A stretch of DNA of 18,669 nt, from assembly GCA_937893115.1 (NCBI GenBank), contig CALBGK010000248.1, positions 1-18,669 on the forward strand. Reading direction: 5' to 3'. How positions within the stretch are numbered: position 1 is the stretch's first letter; each line of letters starts with the position of its first letter. The translations under genes were made by a program, and so were the position numbers. The notes under the pieces were generated by a model. It ran no database searches and was not told where the DNA came from. It saw nothing but the letters and a program-made list of their open reading frames with translations. Of the stretch, positions 15,851-18,669 are shown one piece after another. This DNA comes from an uncultured Erysipelotrichaceae bacterium (GTDB taxonomy: Bacteria > Bacillota_I > Bacilli_A > Erysipelotrichales > Erysipelotrichaceae).

Positions 15851-16528
15851 ATGCGGATTTTGCTGGTAGAAGATGAAGAATATATAGCAGAAGCTGTAGC
15901 GCAAGTTTTGAAAAAAAATAACTACACAGTCGATTTAGCGTATGACGGAGAATATGGGTTGGACTTTGCGCTTTCTGGCATCTATGACATTATCATTCTG
16001 GATATTATGTTGCCGGGACATAGTGGTCTGGAAATTTTAAAAACGCTTCGCCAGAAAAAATATATGGTTCCTGTTCTGCTGCTTACCGCCAAAAGTGAGA
16101 CGGAAGATAAAGTGATTGGCTTGGATTTTGGTGCAGATGACTACTTAACAAAACCTTTTGAAATGCAAGAGTTGTTGGCTCGTCTTCGGGCACTTGCTAG
16201 GAGAAAGCAAGAAATATCCGCTCAGAGCGGGTATGAGTATGGAGATATATATTTGAATCCATATACACTGCATATCTATTGCGGAAACCAGTCCTTTAAG
16301 CTCACCTTAAAAGAAAGCCAACTTTTAGAAATGCTTATGGACGCACGAGGCAGTGTGATTTCAAAAGACCGGATCATTGAAAAAGTTTGGGGCTATGACA
16401 GTGATGCTGAGGATCGCCCTGTGGAGGTTTATATCTCATTTTTGAGAAAGAAAATAAAGGCATTAGGGGCAGATACATCCATTGAGACAGTTCGCGGAAT
16501 GGGATACGCACTGCGGGCCAGAAGGTGA
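15851..16528 (+). CDS. OmpR/PhoB-family response regulator
   Basis: This 225-residue DNA-binding regulator has a receiver domain (1-115) with acidic Glu7-Asp8, phospho-acceptor Asp51 in IILDIMLPG, Thr79 and Lys101 in TKPFE. A winged-helix domain (about 128-225) follows, with LTLKESQLLEMLM and the recognition region ending in VEVYISFLRKKI and VRGMGYALR. The ATG at 15851 has AGAAAGGAG upstream; an in-frame TTG 27 bases earlier overlaps the promoter end and is rejected. The stop overlaps a GTG that could start the kinase frame, so the two are co-transcribed and probably coupled. I infer that it binds the TTTAAGGTT-type repeats before its own gene and before the adaptor gene. Confidence 0.95.
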   Translation: MRILLVEDEEYIAEAVAQVLKKNNYTVDLAYDGEYGLDFALSGIYDIIILDIMLPGHSGLEILKTLRQKKYMVPVLLLTAKSETEDKVIGLDFGADDYLTKPFEMQELLARLRALARRKQEISAQSGYEYGDIYLNPYTLHIYCGNQSFKLTLKESQLLEMLMDARGSVISKDRIIEKVWGYDSDAEDRPVEVYISFLRKKIKALGADTSIETVRGMGYALRARR

Positions 16529-16533
16529 CTATC

Positions 16534-17802
16534 ATGTTTAAAAAGCTTAAATACCGGTTTATTCTAACTAATATTGCGATGCTGTCTGTTGTGCTTTTGT
16601 TTTCTTTTACCGTTGTTTATTTGATCACTGGCTATCAAATACAAAAGCAAAATCTATTGAAACTGGAGAATATCCATTCCACTACCCTTCGCTACCAAGA
16701 AGCTAATGAAAGAAATGACTCTTTCCAAATAGTTGGAACTAACCAGGAGTATGCTGACGCCTTTGGCGTGATTGTAGATGAACATAATCAATCGGTTTTT
16801 GACAGTTCTTTTGGAGTATTATCAAAGGAGTGGATAGATAAGGCCGTTGAGCAAACCGACGGGCGTAAAGAAGGAGAAATTGAATTGGAGGGGCGGCGCT
16901 TCCTCTTTTCGAGGATTCCTGCCTATGTAAAGGTGGAGTCCGCTTCCAAGGACGTCTCCATTGAACAATTCAGCCAGATTGCGTTTTTGGACATTACAGC
17001 ATCAAGACAAAGTTTGTTGGAACTATTGGCCGCTTTTATAGTCGTGGGTATCCTGACACTGCTGGCTATGCTGTGGATCAGTACCATGTTTGCAAAAAGG
17101 GCAGTTGCTCCTATCGAGCAGTCTTATCGCAAGCAAAAACGGTTTGTTCAGGATGCCTCCCATGAACTTAAAACCCCGTTGGCATCAATATGCGCCAACT
17201 TGGAGGTACTGCAGGCAAATAGGCAGGAAACTATCCAAAGTCAAGGAAAATGGTTGGACCACATTTCTCACGAAACAAAGCGTATGAGCAAGTTGGTGAC
17301 AGAGCTTCTAGAACTTGCTCGTGCTGACCAGACGGAACAAGCGATAAAGTTGGAACCGATCTGTCTAAGCAATTTACTGGAACGCATCCTTCTGTCTGTG
17401 GAGACCACGTTGTACGAAAAGGGGATTGCTCTCCAGCAACAGATTGAGGAAGACATTTCTGTGAATGGCAACCTGGATAAAGTGGAACAGGTGATCCAAA
17501 TTTTACTGGATAACGCCCACAAGTATACAAATACAGGAGGTACTATTGAAGTATCTTTACGTCGTCAAAGAAAATATGTAATTCTTGAGGTTTCCAATAC
17601 GGGAGAAGGAATTACACCTGAACATATTGATAAGATCTTTGATCGTTTTTATCGAGCTGATGAATCTCGGAAAAACAATGGAAGTTACGGTTTAGGTTTA
17701 CCCATTGCTAAGGCCCTTACAGAGCAGATGGGGGCGAGCCTATCTGTATTCAGTATGCCATATCAAAAAACCACATTCAGAATTAGTTGGAAGCTAATTT
17801 AG
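16534..17802 (+). CDS. membrane sensor histidine kinase
   Basis: The 422-residue kinase partners with the regulator upstream. It has two membrane helices (about 8-32 and 163-186) flanking an extracellular domain of about 130 residues with no family I recognise. There is no clear HAMP domain; a short linker leads to the H-box FVQDASHELKTPLASI with phospho-acceptor His210. The ATPase domain has the N-box ILLDNAHKYTN (Asn327), G1 NTGEGI, the F-box FDRFYRADESR and G2 GSYGLGLPIAKAL. I chose the ATG at 16534 because AAGGTG lies six bases before it; a GTG at 16525, overlapping the regulator stop, is the alternative. The stimulus is unknown, but the gene order with an efflux adaptor suggests sensing of a membrane-active compound. 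Confidence 0.94.
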   Translation: MFKKLKYRFILTNIAMLSVVLLFSFTVVYLITGYQIQKQNLLKLENIHSTTLRYQEANERNDSFQIVGTNQEYADAFGVIVDEHNQSVFDSSFGVLSKEWIDKAVEQTDGRKEGEIELEGRRFLFSRIPAYVKVESASKDVSIEQFSQIAFLDITASRQSLLELLAAFIVVGILTLLAMLWISTMFAKRAVAPIEQSYRKQKRFVQDASHELKTPLASICANLEVLQANRQETIQSQGKWLDHISHETKRMSKLVTELLELARADQTEQAIKLEPICLSNLLERILLSVETTLYEKGIALQQQIEEDISVNGNLDKVEQVIQILLDNAHKYTNTGGTIEVSLRRQRKYVILEVSNTGEGITPEHIDKIFDRFYRADESRKNNGSYGLGLPIAKALTEQMGASLSVFSMPYQKTTFRISWKLI

Positions 17803-17805
17803 TCT

Positions 17806-17837
17806 AAAAGCCTTCGGAATATTCCGAAGGCTTTTTA
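17806..17837 (+). terminator. intrinsic terminator after the histidine kinase
   Basis: A perfect 12-bp stem AAAAGCCTTCGG (17806-17817) and CCGAAGGCTTTT (17824-17835) with an AATATT loop is followed by a T-run. It starts three bases after the kinase stop. The palindrome with A- and T-runs on its two sides suggests it can work on both strands. Confidence 0.92.
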
Positions 17838-17851
17838 TCATTTTAATGTTC

Positions 17852-17886
17852 TATTAAAGGTTTATTAAAGGTTCGCCTTATATACT
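17852..17886 (+). promoter_or_regulatory. efflux adaptor promoter with tandem operator repeats
   Basis: Two identical 11-bp repeats TATTAAAGGTT lie at 17852-17862 and 17863-17873. The second GGTT is followed after exactly seven bases by a -10 box TATACT (17881-17886). There is no good -35; the repeats cover that place, as expected for an activator-dependent promoter. Layout and spacing equal those of the response regulator promoter at 15787-15820. Confidence 0.75.
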
Positions 17887-17921
17887 GTTTTTGTAAAGAA
17901 ATAAGGAGACGCAGAATAAAA

Positions 17922-18669
17922 ATGAATATACAAAAGGATAAGAGAAAATTAGCCGCCATACTTGTTCTGGGTTTGGCTGTGGCGATTAGTATTTTTCTGC
18001 TGATACCTCAAAAGCCTGCCGAAGACACAGTGCGGGAGCGAGAATATACAGCAGTGCGAGATACCATTACGGTAGGAGTAGAATCAAGTGGGCTACTGGA
18101 TACCGGTCCCAACGCCCATACGTTTGAAGTGGGCACTGTAGTGGAGGACATACTGGTCAAGGTAGGTAGCGAGGTCAAAAAGGGTGATCCCCTCGCCTCT
18201 ATTTCGATAGAAAATCTAAAAGAGCTGATTGGTCTTGCGCAAGATGAACTTTCTAATGCAAAAGCTGCTCTGCTGCAAGCATCTAGTTCCAAAGATGTAC
18301 TGATTGCCCAAAACAACAAAAATAAGCAGGATGGCCTTGATGGGGTGCAGCAGGAGTATGCCAATCAAATCGAACTGCTGACGAGCGAAAAAACGCGGAT
18401 AGAATCATCTATTGCTGAACAGGAAAGAATGTTGGATCAGCTCCAGCAAGAGATTGCAGCTGGTTCCGCGCAGATAGGAGATTTAGTAGAAAAGGTTGAA
18501 CGATTGCAAATAAAAATCAACCAAAATATTCTGGAAATCGGGCGTCTGAACGAAGAACTGCTGAAAGTGGATGATGGCTCCGATGAAAGAAGCGCTTTGA
18601 ACAACCAGATTGCGAATCTTAAATACGACATTCAAAAGCTTAATGGGCAACTCAGTGAGAAGGCATCTC
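17922..18669 (+). CDS. HlyD/MacA-like efflux periplasmic-adaptor-type protein, 3' end outside window
   Basis: The frame runs off the window after 249 codons. It starts with a basic stretch and one membrane helix or signal anchor (about residues 9-28). An extracytoplasmic lipoyl-like half-domain follows with HTFEVGTVVEDILVKVGSEVKKGDPLASI (about 65-93 in total), the typical adaptor barrel-sandwich motif. From about residue 98 to the edge there is a long, glutamine- and glutamate-rich coiled coil with heptad leucines. In such systems the adaptor works with a MacB-type ABC transporter, which would be expected downstream. The ATG has AAGGAG at 17903-17908, a rather long spacing of 13 bases, and there is no nearer start. 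Its promoter carries the predicted operator of the adjacent two-component system. Confidence 0.85.
   Translation, partial: MNIQKDKRKLAAILVLGLAVAISIFLLIPQKPAEDTVREREYTAVRDTITVGVESSGLLDTGPNAHTFEVGTVVEDILVKVGSEVKKGDPLASISIENLKELIGLAQDELSNAKAALLQASSSKDVLIAQNNKNKQDGLDGVQQEYANQIELLTSEKTRIESSIAEQERMLDQLQQEIAAGSAQIGDLVEKVERLQIKINQNILEIGRLNEELLKVDDGSDERSALNNQIANLKYDIQKLNGQLSEKAS

Noticed and set aside
17231..17530. Minus-strand frames inside the kinase gene and the adaptor gene
   Set aside because: They are antisense shadows of well-recognised domains (HATPase, coiled coil) and lack ribosome binding sites.
1..18669. CRISPR arrays, transposase genes, rRNA or tRNA genes
   Set aside because: No regularly spaced repeats, transposase motifs or stable RNA genes were seen on either strand.

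Overview
The window is AT-rich DNA with strong AAGGAG/AGGAGA-type ribosome binding sites, tightly packed genes and U-tract terminators, which points to a low-GC Firmicute. The set of a type III glutamine synthetase, a single-chain clade II PurL of about 1,250 residues, a PurF lacking the usual N-terminal cysteine, and a ZTP riboswitch suggests a gut-type Clostridia or Erysipelotrichia lineage. The species cannot be fixed from the sequence alone.

Region 1 (1-4260) carries purC, purF and a type III glutamine synthetase (glnN). purF and glnN overlap by one base (TAATG), and the unit ends in an intrinsic terminator. Region 2 (4312-4569) is a small gene with its own promoter that encodes a 68-residue DUF6465-like protein. 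Region 3 (4607-15024) is a second purine transcription unit. It has a weak promoter and a ZTP (pfl-motif) riboswitch, followed by fhs, purE, purM, purN, purH, purD and purL with gaps of 8-9 nt or overlaps of 4-7 nt, and closes with a strong terminator. With purC and purF upstream, the cluster covers almost all steps from PRPP to IMP; purB and purK are not in the window. The logic fits: ZTP accumulates when 10-formyl-THF is short, fhs makes 10-formyl-THF, and PurN and PurH consume it.

The main anomaly is at the start of fhs. The reading frame matches the family from about residue 25 onward but has no ATG, GTG or TTG start before the P-loop region. It opens directly out of the 3' hairpin of the riboswitch, so the U-tract, ribosome binding site, start codon and about 25 codons appear to be missing. 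This is either a real deletion or a sequence/assembly error. A second point is that PurF has lost Cys1 and other glutaminase residues while keeping the PRPP-binding site and four probable Fe-S ligand cysteines.

Region 4 (15025-18669) differs in codon use, with many CTG, CGG and GAG codons, and looks like an accessory module. It holds a four-helix DUF2871 membrane protein, an OmpR-family response regulator with its histidine kinase, and the start of an HlyD/MacA-like efflux adaptor cut by the window edge. The promoters of the regulator and of the adaptor share the same architecture: two direct repeats at 11-bp pitch, then GGTT-N7-TATACT. This predicts that the regulator controls both itself and the exporter.
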